A stretch of DNA of 64,000 bases from NCBI GenBank assembly GCA_001910725.1, contig MJGA01000003.1, forward strand, positions 1,178,001 through 1,242,000, read 5' to 3'. Under the pieces are notes generated by a model that saw nothing but the letters and a program-made list of their open reading frames with translations, searched no databases and was not told the origin of the DNA. Source of the stretch: Phanerodontia chrysosporium. Taxonomy: Eukaryota; Basidiomycota; Agaricomycetes; Polyporales; Phanerochaetaceae. Shown here one piece after another: positions 12,224 through 23,897 of this stretch. A program made the position numbers and the translations under genes. Position 1 is the first letter of the stretch, and each line of letters starts with the position of its first letter.

Positions 12224-13700
12224 TTACAGCCGGTTCCGCCTGCAGCGGTTGCAGGCCAGCATCTGACAACCTGTGCAACGCTGGTATTCACAAGGTTTCA
12301 ACACATTAGCGTGGCGCCACAAGGTGAGACGATGATACTCACGAAGAGGTATTGCGGCAACATGAAGGAGCAGCTTTCGCATCGACCTCCACCAGGCCGA
12401 TATCTCCAAACCGTGTGCGCGCACTCGTGGTTCGTCCTCAGACGCTCAGCTTCCTCGCGCACCAGTCTCCCAAAATCGGCCGCCGGCGCATTGGCCGCGC
12501 GCGGCATCTGCCTCTCAACGCGTACAGCAGCAGCGTCCAGGAGACGCCGCTCCTCCCACTGCGGGCAGCGACATGTCTTCCAGTTCGCTCCGCAAACGTA
12601 GCAGAACTCCTTGCGGCAGCGACACGTCATGTGGTAGCAGCCGTAGGCCAACTCAACGAGGTGGCTGCACCCAGGGCAGCGCCGCCAGCCCTCCTGTGCG
12701 GCAAGCGCGAGGACTTCTCGGTCGCGCTCGGTGTCGCAGGGGCGGGGCGAATGGCTCGCCTGCTTGCACTGTCCGCACGTCCGCGAGAGGCACTTTGAGC
12801 ACCAATACGCAGTAGGTGTGGGCGTCGCAGCGCCGAGGAAAGCGGAGCACGAGGGGCGGTGGCAGTAGACCCGGTTGGCGGTACCAAATTCGAGGGCCTT
12901 GGTCTGGAAAGACTTGACCAGTCCTTCGCCGAGGAAGCCGCGAACGTCTTGCAGGACGAACGGTTGGTTGCAGCACCTCGGTGGGAAAAGGGATTCGTCC
13001 ACAGACGCCCCGCGAAAGAGTTCGACTAGACAGGAGACATCGTAGTAGTGGCCGCAGGGAGCGCGAACTTCTGGCCCTCGAATGGGCTCGGTGCAGATGA
13101 CACAATCCTGAGCGCTGGAATAAACAACTTCAACAAATTACTCATGGCAGCCCTGCGAGTACACTCACGGCTTGGATGGAATTTTAGCAGCCGGAGCTCG
13201 TGAAGGTCCTGCACGACTCGACGACGCTCGCACTACGGCATTATTTTCCTCGTCACTATGATGGTCATTGAGTATCTGAGCCAAGGTAGGGGAAAGAGCA
13301 TGTACCTAGAATAGACAGCTAGACTATCTACCAACTCGATGAGGTGCAAAGCGGGGCTACCGGGCGTGGAATAAACAGGTGCGCTGGGTACATGCGACTG
13401 CCCCGACAGCGAAAGCGCCATAGCTCGGTCCCGGGATTCCTGTGCCTCGGTGTTCGCGTACGCTCGAAGCAACGCCCGGTCAGTGCGCAGAGCGCTGTCG
13501 ATGCTCTCTGCCAAGGCAGCATCCCGAGAAGTGACGAGCAAGGAGTTGGCCTCTTCAGCAAAGAGTTGAAAGGCCAGCTCTTCGTCCGTCAGAGGGGCGC
13601 CTTCCAGCGCTTTGCCCTTGCGAGAGCCTTGAACGCGGTCGATGTCGAGCAAGGCTAGGGAGGCGATGAGCTCGAGATCTTTTGCTGCAGCAACGGCCAT
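12224..13700 (-). CDS. RBR-type E3 ubiquitin ligase (RBR1)
   Basis: RING-between-RING ligase that passes ubiquitin through a Cys thioester. The N-terminal part (about 150 aa) is helical with LTDEELAFQLFAEEA and RDRAMALSLSGQ, both ubiquitin-interacting-motif-like. Then RING1 (CVICTEPI...CGHYYDVSCL...CC), the IBR (YCHRPSCSAF...WCSKCLSRTCGQCK), and RING2 (RRCPGCSHLVELAYGCYHMTC...FCYVCG), where the Cys of YGCYHM is the expected catalytic residue. A further Cys/His cluster at the very end (CAHTVWRY, CESC, CTGC, CNRCRRNRL) is added by a last exon after an intron at about 12278-12333. It is paralogous to the gene at 23898, which lacks this tail. Start MAVAAAKDLELIASLALL at 13700. Confidence 0.9.
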
Positions 13701-14159
13701 GTCGTCTAGAGAAAGGTGGGATTGGTTTTGCCATCTGCTGGGACCCTATATATTGCTGCGGCCGTGGGATTGAAAGATGCGACATCTGGTATCTCGAGAG
13801 ACGTTTCAGGAGGAGGAGCTCATGAAGCAGACGAGATACCTTTCGAGGTTACACGTGCAGTTGCGATACGTTGAAGGATGTTTTCAGGCGAGGCCTGAGT
13901 GTCGTTTCTGCTGCCATTGCATGGCGTACCGGACCTTTTAGCAGCTGGCGATGTGGCGTGGCGGAGAGGGGTGGGCATGGCGGGGTACGGGCCGTACGGC
14001 CGGCATCGGCAGGTGTTGCCTGATATGGCAATACTTGGCTACGTCACGGTGCAGAGTACCCCATTTGCCAGACGCGCATATCTCTTTGCCTTTCGACTCG
14101 CCGCCATCCTTCCCGCTTTCGCGAGCTGCTCATCCAGCCCTCCCTCCCCCCTCACTGCC
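13701..14159. promoter_or_regulatory. Divergent promoter, RBR1 / 6-phosphogluconolactonase
   Basis: About 460 bp between two divergent genes. The right end (14090-14160) is strongly pyrimidine-rich on plus, typical of a basidiomycete leader. No other gene seen. Confidence 0.5.
13745..13752 (-). promoter_or_regulatory. TATA box of RBR1 gene
   Basis: TATATAGG on minus, about 45 nt before the start codon at 13700. The short distance implies a very short 5' leader. Confidence 0.45.
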
Positions 14160-15023
14160 ATGCACGCACCCTCCGCCCCATCCTCTGCTCCTTCTCAAAT
14201 CCCGACGAGCTCGTCGAGTCGCTCGCCCAGTTCATCATAAAATCACAGAAGGAAGCCATCCAGAAGAAGGGCAGGTTCACCATCGCCGTCTCTGGCGGCT
14301 CGCTCCCAAAGCAGCTCGGTGGTCTCATTGACAAACCCGGCGTGAAATGGGATAAATGGTACGCTGTTGCTCTTGATCCGCTTGTCTGTCCGCTCACGCT
14401 CGCCCGGTCTCTTTCGCCACAAAGGCAGGTCTTCTACGCTGACGAGCGCGTCGTACCCCTCGATCACGAGGACTCCAACCACGGCCTCTGCCAGACCGTC
14501 CTCTGGTCCAAGGTACCCATCCCGGCGGAGAACATCCACACCATCGACCCCTCCCTCATCCCCAAGGCCGCCGCGGAGGCGGACTACGAGGACACGCTCG
14601 AGGAGATCGCCGATGCGTACGAGAAGGAGCTTATCCGCGAGTTCGCCAACAGGGACTCGGCGCGCTTCCCCATCTTCGACCTCATCCTCCTCGGCGTCGG
14701 CCCAGACGGTCATACCGCGTCCCTCTTCCCCGGCCACCCGCTCCTCTCTGAGGACGATCGTTGGGTCGCGTACATCACAGACTCCCCAAACCCCCACCCC
14801 GCCGCCTCACCCTCACCTTCCCCGTCATCAACCACGCCGCCCGCGTCGCGTTCGTCGCGAGCGGCGCGAACAAGGCGGATACCCTCAAGACCGTGCTCGA
14901 TCACCCGAGCAGGGGCTCCCCGCGTCCAGGGTGCGCCCCATCACCCCCGGCCAGGTCTACTGGTTCGTGGACGATGCCGCCGCCTCCAAGGTCGAGTACC
15001 CAAAGACTCCGTTCAAGCTATAA
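14160..15023 (+). CDS. 6-phosphogluconolactonase with three apparent frameshifts
   Basis: Second enzyme of the oxidative pentose phosphate pathway; it hydrolyses 6-phosphogluconolactone in the cytosol. Family blocks: [35 protein letters not shown] (after an intron at about 14359-14428), [18 protein letters not shown] (catalytic His region), [12 protein letters not shown], and [17 protein letters not shown]. The ATG at 14160 (MHAPSA) is not in frame with the core: one C is missing in the run at 14176-14179. The frame slips again at 14784-14787 and at 14904-14906, each fixed by one extra C. No stop is forced by selection-type decay and every motif is intact, so sequencing error is more likely than a pseudogene. 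Stop at 15023. Confidence 0.88.
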
Positions 15024-15420
15024 CACCGCGCGACCGGATAAGCAGGAAGGAAAGAGAACAAGTGTATTAGTATGTGGTCCAGAAGTATTCCCTCCACCGC
15101 CGCCATATGTATGCACCCTTCTCCCTTCGTTATCGTATCTATCAACCTTCGGGACTATCAGCCCTTTTACCGTCTCAGACACCGGGTCTGCAGACGCTTT
15201 GACCTACCGTACTTAATAGACACAATATTCTGTTGCTTTCGATTCCGCTGCGGCCGGATAGCATGTGAATCGCATCATATCGTCATGCGCCATTGGGGCG
15301 CAGGGTGGTACATTACGCAGAAATGATCGTGTAACCTGCATTATCCAAGCTCCTGTCCTCGGCAGAGCATAACGAATGTCAGGCTCTATGCGAGAGTGGA
15401 CACACTTCGCCACGTTTCCA
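15024..15420. other. Intergenic between convergent genes
   Basis: About 400 bp of 3' flanks of the lactonase and the PXA-domain gene, AT-richer than the coding flanks. Nothing else recognised. Confidence 0.5.
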
Positions 15421-17285
15421 CTATGGCGGCCGCGAGTCCGGTCTTGGTGGCGTCAGGGTCCCTGGGACGCTCTCGAGGCTTCCCGGCGTGCGCGCACCCT
15501 CGATGCCGGGGTCAGGCACTGCGCTTGGGAGGGCGACACCCATCTCGGGGAAGAGCGTGAGGAGCACCAGGTCGAGGACGAACACGATCAGGTGCGCGTT
15601 GCATGCCTGCGACGAGAGCGGATCCAAAACCGCGTCGATCGCCTGGGCGCGCGCGCCCGGCGTCGCACCCAGCACGGGCAGGCAGGGCCCGGGCACGAGC
15701 GCGAGCAGCCGGCGCGCGAGCTCCCTGCGCAGCTCGGCCTGCTCCTCCGGCGTCGGGTCCGGCGGGCTCTGCGCCGGCCAACCGCCGGGGAACAGCGCGT
15801 TACGCGTCGATTGGAGGATGGCGAGTAACGAATCGGAGGAGAAGGCGTGTGTATAGAGCAGGTACGGGAGAAGGCGTGATAGCGTGGACGTGAACGGCGT
15901 GAGGAGCAGTGTCAGAAGGTGGGTCAACGCGAGCGGTACACTTCGCGGTGGCGTCGCTGGAGTGCGGGGAGGGGCGAGAATAGAACTGATAAGCTGAAGG
16001 ACAGGGTGGACGTAATCCGGTTGGGGAGGGGCAGAGGTGGGTATAGAAGACAAAGGGGGTATAGTGGATGCTGTCGAATCACTGACGGAGATTGTCGGCG
16101 GGGAAGGTGGCGGAGAAGGTGGCGGTGATGCAGGGGCATACGCCGCAGGTTCAGGAATAGGGCTCATGGGGAGGAGACTGCCAGGTATCGTTTTCTTCGG
16201 TCTCTCGGCCTCGTTCTCCGTCGAGAGGGATGGATATACTACTTTAGATTGATTTACTTTCTTGATGGTATCTCGTGCATTCCTGTATGCATGCATAATT
16301 GCAAGACATGCTCCCGAAACCGATCGGATAGTGGATAAGACGAAGATGAGGAGGGAATGTAAGGAGAGCGAGTGTGATGAGGTCCTACGAAGTGGCGGAC
16401 GTTGTGGTGAAGGAACGCTTTCGACGACAGTATCTGCAGACTGAACGGTACTCAATAAACCTGTTGCAAGGAACATGGGGCACGCATAGGAGACGACGGA
16501 TTTGAAGGCTGTGGCTAGGCTGAATGAAATATACGATAATACATAGCTCACCTCAGTCTGTTTCCGTTTCTCGGGTCCAAGAAGATTCAAGATGGTCTGG
16601 TGTATGAACCAGGGCTGGGTGACTTTAGGGATCACACCATCCTGGACTACTTTCACCATTATCTCCCGAACGATGTACCGTTCTGTCTCAGGCTCATAGT
16701 CCGCTGGTGGCAAGCAGGTTTTGAGCACATCATCCAATGCTTGCCTGATGTATGCTTCGTCGACAATTCCGTCGGAGATATCGCCATGTGCGGCTGCAGC
16801 TGGTGAAAGAGCTGCGGTAGCGTCGCAGCGCCGCCTGTGGCATAGGACGTCTGCAACTTGGCCTGTGCATTGCGATAGTCGTCGAAGTGTATCGTAACTA
16901 GCATTGGTATATCTCGGAATACCAACGGAGACAAGTCTATCTTCGCCAGACGATCCTCAAAGACCCGAATGACATTAGAGAGGACGCGTGTGATGGCGGG
17001 TAAGAACTCCTTGTCGTAACGCGTGATCTTTGTCCACCAGGGATGCACGTATGCCCTGAGAGCAATCGCTATGAAGTTGTACAGCTCATCGTTGAGCTCT
17101 GGTGTCGCGGACGGGGACGCGAGGAGTGGGGGAAGGTCCGCGTCGGCTGGAAGCTGTGGGAAGAGTAGCCGGCGGGCGAGACTAGTTGGTTTCACGGGCT
17201 TTGGTGGTGGAGGTTGCTTGTCTGAAGACGCTGCGGACTGGATTGAGCGTGCTGTCTGCCGTCTCGAGGGACCGGAGAGGGCCAT
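15421..17285 (-). CDS. PXA-domain membrane-associated protein
   Basis: The PXA domain sits N-terminally: LNDELYNFIAIALRAYVHPWW, FLPAITRVLSNVI, and later ETERYIVREIMVKVV and VTQPWFIHQTILNLLG. PXA proteins are linked to endosome and vacuole membrane trafficking and to the sorting nexins. Behind it follow a hydrophobic stretch (ILNLLG to SVVSYACPMFLATGLL, then HSLLIFVLSTIRSVSGACLAIM), a Pro/Ser-rich linker (ASPPPSPPPSPP) and a Leu-rich C-terminal domain ending DSRPP at 15421. The frame breaks once at 16792-16793 (GG on plus, CC on the coding strand); one extra C joins FHQLQP to GDISDGIVDEAYIRQAL. A possible 43-nt intron near 16508-16550 is uncertain. Start MALSGPSRRQ at 17285. Confidence 0.82.
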
Positions 17286-17654
17286 GCTCGGTGAGTCGGA
17301 GAGAGTCTTGGACCTGGCAGAGGTGAGATCGGCTCTCGTGTTGGGTCAGCGCCGCGAGATAAGATTAGATGGAGGTGTCTTCGGCAGGCGCTCCGAGAGA
17401 GTAATAGGCCTTGACGCCCATGTGACCGCGAAAGGAACGAAAATGACCGGAACAGAACACAGTCTTGCACTCCCAGGCGACGCCGCCGTCGACGACGACG
17501 ACAACGACGAGCAGAGGGCAACCCGGAGCGTCTGCTGCATGTTGGGATTTTCTCAAACACAGTCCCTCTGATCCAAGGTTCGCAAACATCCGCCATCGTC
17601 ATCGCCAGATCATGTCGCAGAGGCTGACATGACTTTTTGTTCTCCCCCCAACAG
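17286..17654. promoter_or_regulatory. Divergent 5' region, PXA gene / membrane protein gene
   Basis: Contains the PXA gene promoter and very probably the unrecognised first exon(s) of the membrane protein gene at 17655. An acceptor (branch CTGAC, then pyrimidines and AACAG) ends at 17654. A GAC repeat lies near 17490-17510. I could not fix the start codon. Confidence 0.4.
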
Positions 17655-19096
17655 CCCCCGTCGCCACGACCGCGTCCGGCGGTCTCCAGCCTCCCATCCG
17701 CCTCCCCGACACTCGTTTGGCTGAAGTTGCATGGTCCGGCACATGCATGATACCCTGAACAGCTCGAAATTCCGCTTCACTGCGCGTGATGGAGGACAAG
17801 GCGGCGGCAGCGGCAGCGGCCTCTCAACAGGCACTATAATTGTCATCGCAGTCGTCTGCGCTTGCGTCTTCCTCCTCGCCCTCACGCTCTTCCTCTGGCG
17901 GTTTTTCGCTCGGTGCTTCGGCTCCAGAGAATCCGCGCCTCTTCCTCCCGTTCAAGAGCTCGCTTACCACCGGCGAGAACAGCAGCGGGCCTTCGAAGAG
18001 AACGCCAAGGCTGCAAACAGACCATGACATGGACGGACGCCCCCACTCATTCCCCGTATACCGGCAGCGCCGTCTCCTTGCTTACCAACCCCGAGAAGAA
18101 CTTCAGCGTGTACACCGATGAAATGACGGCCGAGAGTGCTCTACCATCCCCAAACGACGACGGCACGTTATACCCTCCGAATCCTTCCTTCTACCGAGCC
18201 TCTGACGCCTCCAGCTCACGCAATACCCTCGCCGAAAGTACGGCGGGCTCACAGGGCTCCCTGCGTTCTGCGGCGTCCCCCTCATCATCGCCCTCCCCTT
18301 CGGCGCCGCTGTCCGAAAGCATGTCTTCGACGTCGCAGATGACGACCATGAATCGCTCTACAAGCGGTCCAATATCGCGGCCGGCAAGTGCTCAGTCACG
18401 CTCCCGCGTCGCGTCGGCATCGCGTGGCAGGCGACTCTCGCAAATTTCTGACTCGCCCACAACCGCAAGCGGATTCACGACGCGCAGTGTCAGCGCAAGC
18501 TACCGTACCGGAGCTCCTCATCGACCAGGAAACAGTGTGCAAATTGTTCTTCCTGCACCGCTCGCGGCATATGCTGGAGATGGTCAGCCCATGTACAACA
18601 TTCCCCAGATGTCACGGTCAAGTGTCTTCGCGGACCAATGGCTCACAGCTGGCAACAGCGACAGACGCAGTACGTATAATGAATCTACAGACATGCCTCG
18701 TACGTGTTCGATTCTGTGTACGCCTTTAGGTGCTGACATACTTTCCCAGGCACGCAATCGCGTAGTCGAAGCCGGCACAGAGTTACCGCATCGGTCCCTA
18801 ATGCCCCGTCAAACCCCGCGCAGTCCTCCACGTTCCGCCGCGCTGCATCCACATCCCAGCACTCTTCCGGGTCACGTTCGCGTTCTAACACGCTTCGCAA
18901 ACACAGGCCGGATGAGAGCGGTCTGCCTGATGTGCCTCCGAAACATAGCCAACTCTCTGACTTGGCCGAGTCGATGTACGAAGACGACGGAATACGAGGA
19001 AGGTCGCGAACGCAAACACGGCTGGAAACCATCCCCTCTGGCCAGATACCGCCCATGTCGTCTTATCCCCCACAGCCGCAGTTCATGCAGCAATAA
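17655..19096 (+). CDS. Single-pass membrane protein, 5' end unresolved
   Basis: The readable part begins right after an acceptor at 17654 with PVATTASGGLQPPIRLPD, presumably extracellular. After a short Gly/Ser hinge comes one membrane span (STGTIIVIAVVCACVFLLAL, followed by LFLWRFFARC). The cytoplasmic tail is about 330 aa and very Ser/Pro/Arg-rich, with SNTLRKHRPDESGLPDVPPK and MYEDDGIRGRSR, ending QPQFMQQ at 19096. An intron sits at about 18692-18750. Two apparent frameshifts (17753-17755 and 18022-18023) are each repaired by one C. This layout (short ectodomain, one TM, long disordered tail) recurs in mushroom-forming fungi without known function. If the upstream exon is not real, an ATG at 17731 would give a shorter protein with no ectodomain. 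Confidence 0.6.
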
Positions 19097-19504
19097 ATGC
19101 ACCTACCAACTCATACAGTACTAGCGTTCCTTGCATCGGCTACAGACATTAGATAACGCTTCGCACTAGAGTAGTTCCTGTCCTATAGTCGTACATAGTA
19201 GACAAAGCCTATGGTAATCTAGACCCGATTCTTGCATTATTTATCATTATTTGCTGAATATGCTATACAGAGCGTGCCATAAGATGTCTTCAGCAGACCA
19301 CAATCGTCTCAATGAACTTCACGATTCACACAACGGGCGCAGATCGAGGGTCTGAACGTTGAGCCGTCAGCGGACGGACCCACCAGAATCTTCATCGTTG
19401 GGTAACCGAGGTCAACAAACATACAGAGAGCAAAGGATACAGCGGTGGACAAGGCCGTCCAACAATGCTAGAGCATTAGGGTACTTGGATATGCTGCAGT
19501 TACA
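19097..19504. other. Intergenic between convergent genes
   Basis: About 400 bp of AT-rich 3' flank (for example 19130-19270, with several polyadenylation-like AATAA-type tracts). No gene. Confidence 0.5.
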
Positions 19505-22231
19505 TCATAGCATGCCGAACTCGTCTTCCGCGTCGTCGCCTCCACCCCATCGGCCGGAGACCATCTCTTCCTCTGGCATGTGCATGTGCATGTCGTCGTG
19601 GGCTGGTGACGGCGGCCGTGGCTCTGCTTGTTCCTCGCTGGCGACAGGGGCGTCGGCGGGTGCAGGTGAGGCTTTTTGCGCGTTGCTCGTGCTCGATGGT
19701 TGGCCGGAGTACCATGTCACTTGGACGGCGCCGACGATGGGGATGTTGGCGCCCTTCGCCATGCCTTGCTCGGCAGCTGCGCGAGACTTGAACGACACCA
19801 GGATGTCGCCGCTGTCTGTGACGTCGACGCTCTCCACCTGGCCAGTTGTCTGGATGCGCCAGGGTAATTAGGTCTTGCAGAACGCATAGTGATATGAAGA
19901 CTTACCTCGTACCAGTCCCGCACACCCTGCAGCTGTTCGGCACTAGCTCCCTTGACGAGAAGCTTTTTCGGGCGGTTGTCAAGCTTCATGCTCGTACGTG
20001 GCGGGCCACCACGCATAGCCCCACGGAAGAAGCCCCGCCCTCTACCACGGCCACGATACGGACGGTAACCACCACCGTATGATGGAGCACCCTCTGGACC
20101 ATCCGTAGAGATACCCAGGCTAGCCGCCTCAGCCTTGAGCTTCTCTAGTCGTGCCTTGAGTTCCTCGGTATTCTCCTCTCCATCGCCGTCCGCGTTGGTG
20201 ACAGCATGCATTTCCAGCTCCTTATCGAGACGGGCACGCTCCTGCTGCACCTGGTCCTCTGTTCGAGGTGTCGATCCGCGAGAGCCAGCGGTCGAAGATG
20301 GCTGTGCGGCGGATGACGGCCCCGGCGTCGGAGGCTTCATTTCCTCGTTGAGCTTCCGTAGGCGGGCCATGATTTCCTTCTTCTCCTCCGGAGACGCAGT
20401 CGATAACCGCTCCATGAGCGACTTCTGCTCTGCAATCTGTTTCTCGAGCAGCTTTTGCTTTTCAGCAAGTGCGGAGACGGCGGACGAGGGTGTGGCTTTG
20501 CGGGGAGTCGTGGAAGTGGAGGTGGAAGGTGTTGGGGCAGAGGACTTCGGTGGCTGAGGGGCTCCTTGCCAGAAACTTTGGCGACGAGAGGTGCTGATGC
20601 GGCGAGCATGCGTGCACCAACTTGACCGTGACCCTCCATAGGTCGGTGCCAGAAGACTTTGACGAAGCGATTCCCGAACACAGCATCTTCTGACTTCCAC
20701 GCTGCGTATGCTTCCTCATGGGTGGAGAAGCTAACCAAAGCTTTCCCGCCGGAAGCATCGACCGCGACATTAGTGACAGTGCCGAAGCGCTTGAACCAGT
20801 CGTTGATGGCGCCTAGGCTGAGCTTGTCCTCGGGGATCTTCTCCACTACCAGCGTCTTGTCTTGTCGACGCTCGCCACGGAAGCTTGGAGTCTCCCTGAA
20901 CGTGCCCTTCGGTGCCATTGGTCCATTCCGTTGGCGAGGGAAAGCATTCTGCATGCCGACCATGGGGCCCATTGCCATGGGGTTCATGGGTAAGCTTAGG
21001 TCGCGCGTCACCGGCCCTTCCACACCTGGCATAGCACCGTTTGTCGAACCCATGGCCTGAGCTTGGGGAGCAACCTCATCTTCTGGTGCTCGTGGGGTGA
21101 GGTCTTGTATCACGGGCAGCTCCCCAGGCTTACGAGCGATGCCGTTAACGTCGCCATGTCGAGGAAGCATCGGTGTCCGTGTATGTGGAAGCCTTCCTGC
21201 ACCCAAACCCATGTTGGCACCAACCATTGGACGCATGTCCATACGCTCATGAGGGTTGTATGGAGCATTGGCACCGCCCGCCATGGGGAAAGCCATGTCG
21301 CCTGTACCCGGCATCATTGGGCCATACGCCGCGCCTGGCACGCCGTTCATGGGGAATAGCTGTCCTGGAATCACGGCGTCGTCTCCATGACTGTACTTGC
21401 AAAACGCGCCGCGCGCGCAATAGCCGTTATCTGCGTGCAGAAAAGGCCACCGTGAGCTAGAGGCAACGTGAAGGAGAGGTATACCTACTGTGGTAGTCCC
21501 GGCAGATCCCCCTTACCCGGTCTGGTGGCCGGTAAGCTCCTCGTCCGTTCATCATACCGCCTCCCATACTCATATCCATCGCACCGGCCATACCACCATC
21601 CATGTAATCCGCCCGTCCGGAAATCATCATACGACCTCCACGTTCGCCTCGACCACTAAAGCCGCCTCGACCGGGGCGTTGATACTGGCCGTCGTCATAT
21701 AATCTGGGACCCTTCGCTGGCCTAAGGTCGCTACCATCATCGTACTCGAGGCTACGCTTTCGACTGCGGTCGGGCGAGTCGCTTTCAGATGAAGGCACGA
21801 GCCCATCGAGGGGAATGGGAATCCCACCATCTGGAGCTGCAGAGATAGATGAAGGGTCGGTACCGGCTGGAGGAGAGGGCGCAGAGTAGGGAAGGTAGGA
21901 CTTCGTTCGGAGGGCAGTGAAGAGTGTCTCGATGAAACTTGATGTTTCTGAAGCTTTATTAGTTGTCTAGACTTCAACGAGCAGACGTGGAACGCACCCT
22001 TCTCCAAGAACTCTTCCAGCTGCGCATTAAGCTCTTGCCGCAGCTCTGTCTCTGGGACGTTGTGCTTCAGTAATGCAAGGATGTAATCCGCCAGTGCTCC
22101 AGGTTCGGCGTCACATCTGAGAAAATACAGTGAGCACGAATTTGCATGCAATGCCTGTTCACGCACATGGGTTCCAGGGTCCTAACAAGCCATGGCTTCA
22201 GGTGTGTGGTAGCCTCTGCGTCCAAGATCAT
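19505..22231 (-). CDS. RBM26/RBM27-like RNA-binding protein
   Basis: N-terminal PWI-like helical domain (MILDAEATTHLKPWL, then EPICDAEPGALADYILALL), a linker with DRSRKRSLEYDDGSDLRP, one CCCH zinc finger (CRDYHNNGYCARGAFCKYSH), then RRM1 (KTLVVEKIPEDKLSLGAIND ... KALVSFSTHEEA), a coiled-coil (ALAEKQKLLEKQIAEQKSLM), an RGG-like patch and RRM2 (KKLLVKGASAEQLQG ... DILVSFKSRAAA). This is the RBM26/27 order; S. pombe Rmn1 is the fungal relative, tied to nuclear RNA surveillance. One apparent frameshift at 20558-20561 is repaired by one base. Start at 22231 because the PWI-like domain begins there. An upstream GTAAGC...AACAG pair suggests a 5' leader intron. Stop TGA at 19505. Confidence 0.85.
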
Positions 22232-23897
22232 CCCAGCGTGCTCGAGCAGAAAGACAAGTAGGAGGAGGAAGTGAAGGACGTCTCTGTTCAGGCGTCAGTA
22301 AGTATGAGCCAAAGCGCCCTCTCTTCCGCGCTAAATCAAAGCACGTGGAGAGCGCTTACAGATTTCTGCTTATCCCGACATGCTTATTCTCTCGCTCGAT
22401 GATGCGCACCGCAGACATCTAACAACGCATGTTGTACTATATGGGTAAACTTGGACGTTTGTGGATGAAGGGCATTATGCGTCACGCCGTCCGACAGAGC
22501 AAACACATGGCCTCTTGCCAGGGCGCATCGCAGGCCGGTCTCAATCTCATCTGAATAGATTGCGGTTCGGTTCGTCCACAGAATAGAAAGCCTCACGGCA
22601 AGTACGGCCCCAGCAATCAACTGAGAGCAGTCTGTCCAATAGTGGATATGAGGCCAGAGCAGGGAGCTGGTGCGTCGCTAGCAGGAAGGTTGGGAGCGGT
22701 AAATCTCGCGAAGTTCATCCAATACCTGTCATTGGCACCAGCGACGGCGAAATACACCAAAATAACGTCTCCGAGCCGAGCGGCTAGAGGACGACTCGGG
22801 AACCTCGCATGATGAATTCGGTACGATGTGTCGGATGAGAAGGAGTGACTGGCATGACTGACGTGCACCATCTTGCGACGATGACGGTCCACTCTGTCGT
22901 TTCCGATGGCTGCCATAGGAGGATTTGGGTCGTACAGAAAATAGATTAGGGCGAGAGCATTAAGTTTGGAGATACACTGGAAAAGGCGGCCAGCAACTTA
23001 GGCCTAGAGAGGACAGCCGTGAGGAGTCCAGGACGGCGCCAATGGCCCAGTAGAAGCATCGAATCCAAGCCTTGAAATCTGACATCAGAGGACTTGTTAA
23101 TCAGCTGCACAGCGAAGGCAGTTATGTGGCCTAGGACTGCTGTGTACGCACCTGTCATCCGCGGCACTGCCTAGAGTAGATACGCTGCGGGAACAACGCT
23201 GAACGGTAGCCCCGGACTCGCGGCTCGATTGCCCGTAACGCCAACACTCTGGCCTTCGGGAGAGCCCTCTAGAAGCTCGTGAGCAGCGGTGGTCGAAGAC
23301 GATGTGCAGGCCGCCTTGCACGACTGTCGAGGAGCAGGCGCAAGGGAGACACCCTGAGCGCGATTGGGCGATTGGCGCGCTGGTGCGACGGCGCGGGCGC
23401 TCAATGGGGAAGGACCTCAGCAGTCTGATCCCAGCCAGGTTGGGCTTTCTGCTAAGCCCACGCCGCGAGAGCGCAGTAAGCCCTCTCCGTATCTCTGCCC
23501 TATACTGGGATGTTAACACTCGTCTCCCGCTCTAGCCAGTGCTGGCTCGCTAGATGCGGTCCCCTCAGATACCTAGGCTCATGGGAGACACGAGGACCCC
23601 ATGATGTCTGCCCGAACATGTGTTCATTCTGCGCGTTGCTTTCACAAGTTTTCGATGCGCCACTGCACGGAACAGAAGATGGCTATGCTGCCATCCCAAG
23701 CGGTCCTCACTTGGGACACAACGCCTGATGCTACAACCGCTCTGCAGGCGCGTGCCCGGTTGCCAAAACACGCTCCGACGGTGCGTCACCAAACACGCTC
23801 CCGGTTCGCAAAGGGTACCTGGTCCGTGCTGGATAAAACAAGCACACCGCTTTGTGTTTGAGGCCACTATCCCTCCCTCCCACCTCCCACTACCGCC
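22232..23897. other. 1.7 kb without a supported gene
   Basis: Several open frames on both strands (for example minus 22617-22916 and 22946-23167, plus 23620-23973) show no family motif and no coding-like third-position GC. A good donor (GTAAGC, near 22360) and acceptor (AACAG, near 22285) flank a probable leader intron of the RBM26-like gene. A short spliced gene on minus cannot be ruled out, but joining the frames at their best splice sites gives an early stop. The right end is the promoter of the RBR2 gene, with GGATAAAAC near 23831. Confidence 0.4.

Noticed and set aside
14160..15023. 6-phosphogluconolactonase as a pseudogene
   Set aside because: All three breaks are one-base losses in C runs, catalytic motifs are intact, and the same error type hits unrelated essential genes in the window.
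22384..22916. Two minus-strand frames joined into a spliced gene
   Set aside because: Joining at the best donor (near 22720) and acceptor (near 22617) produces an immediate stop.
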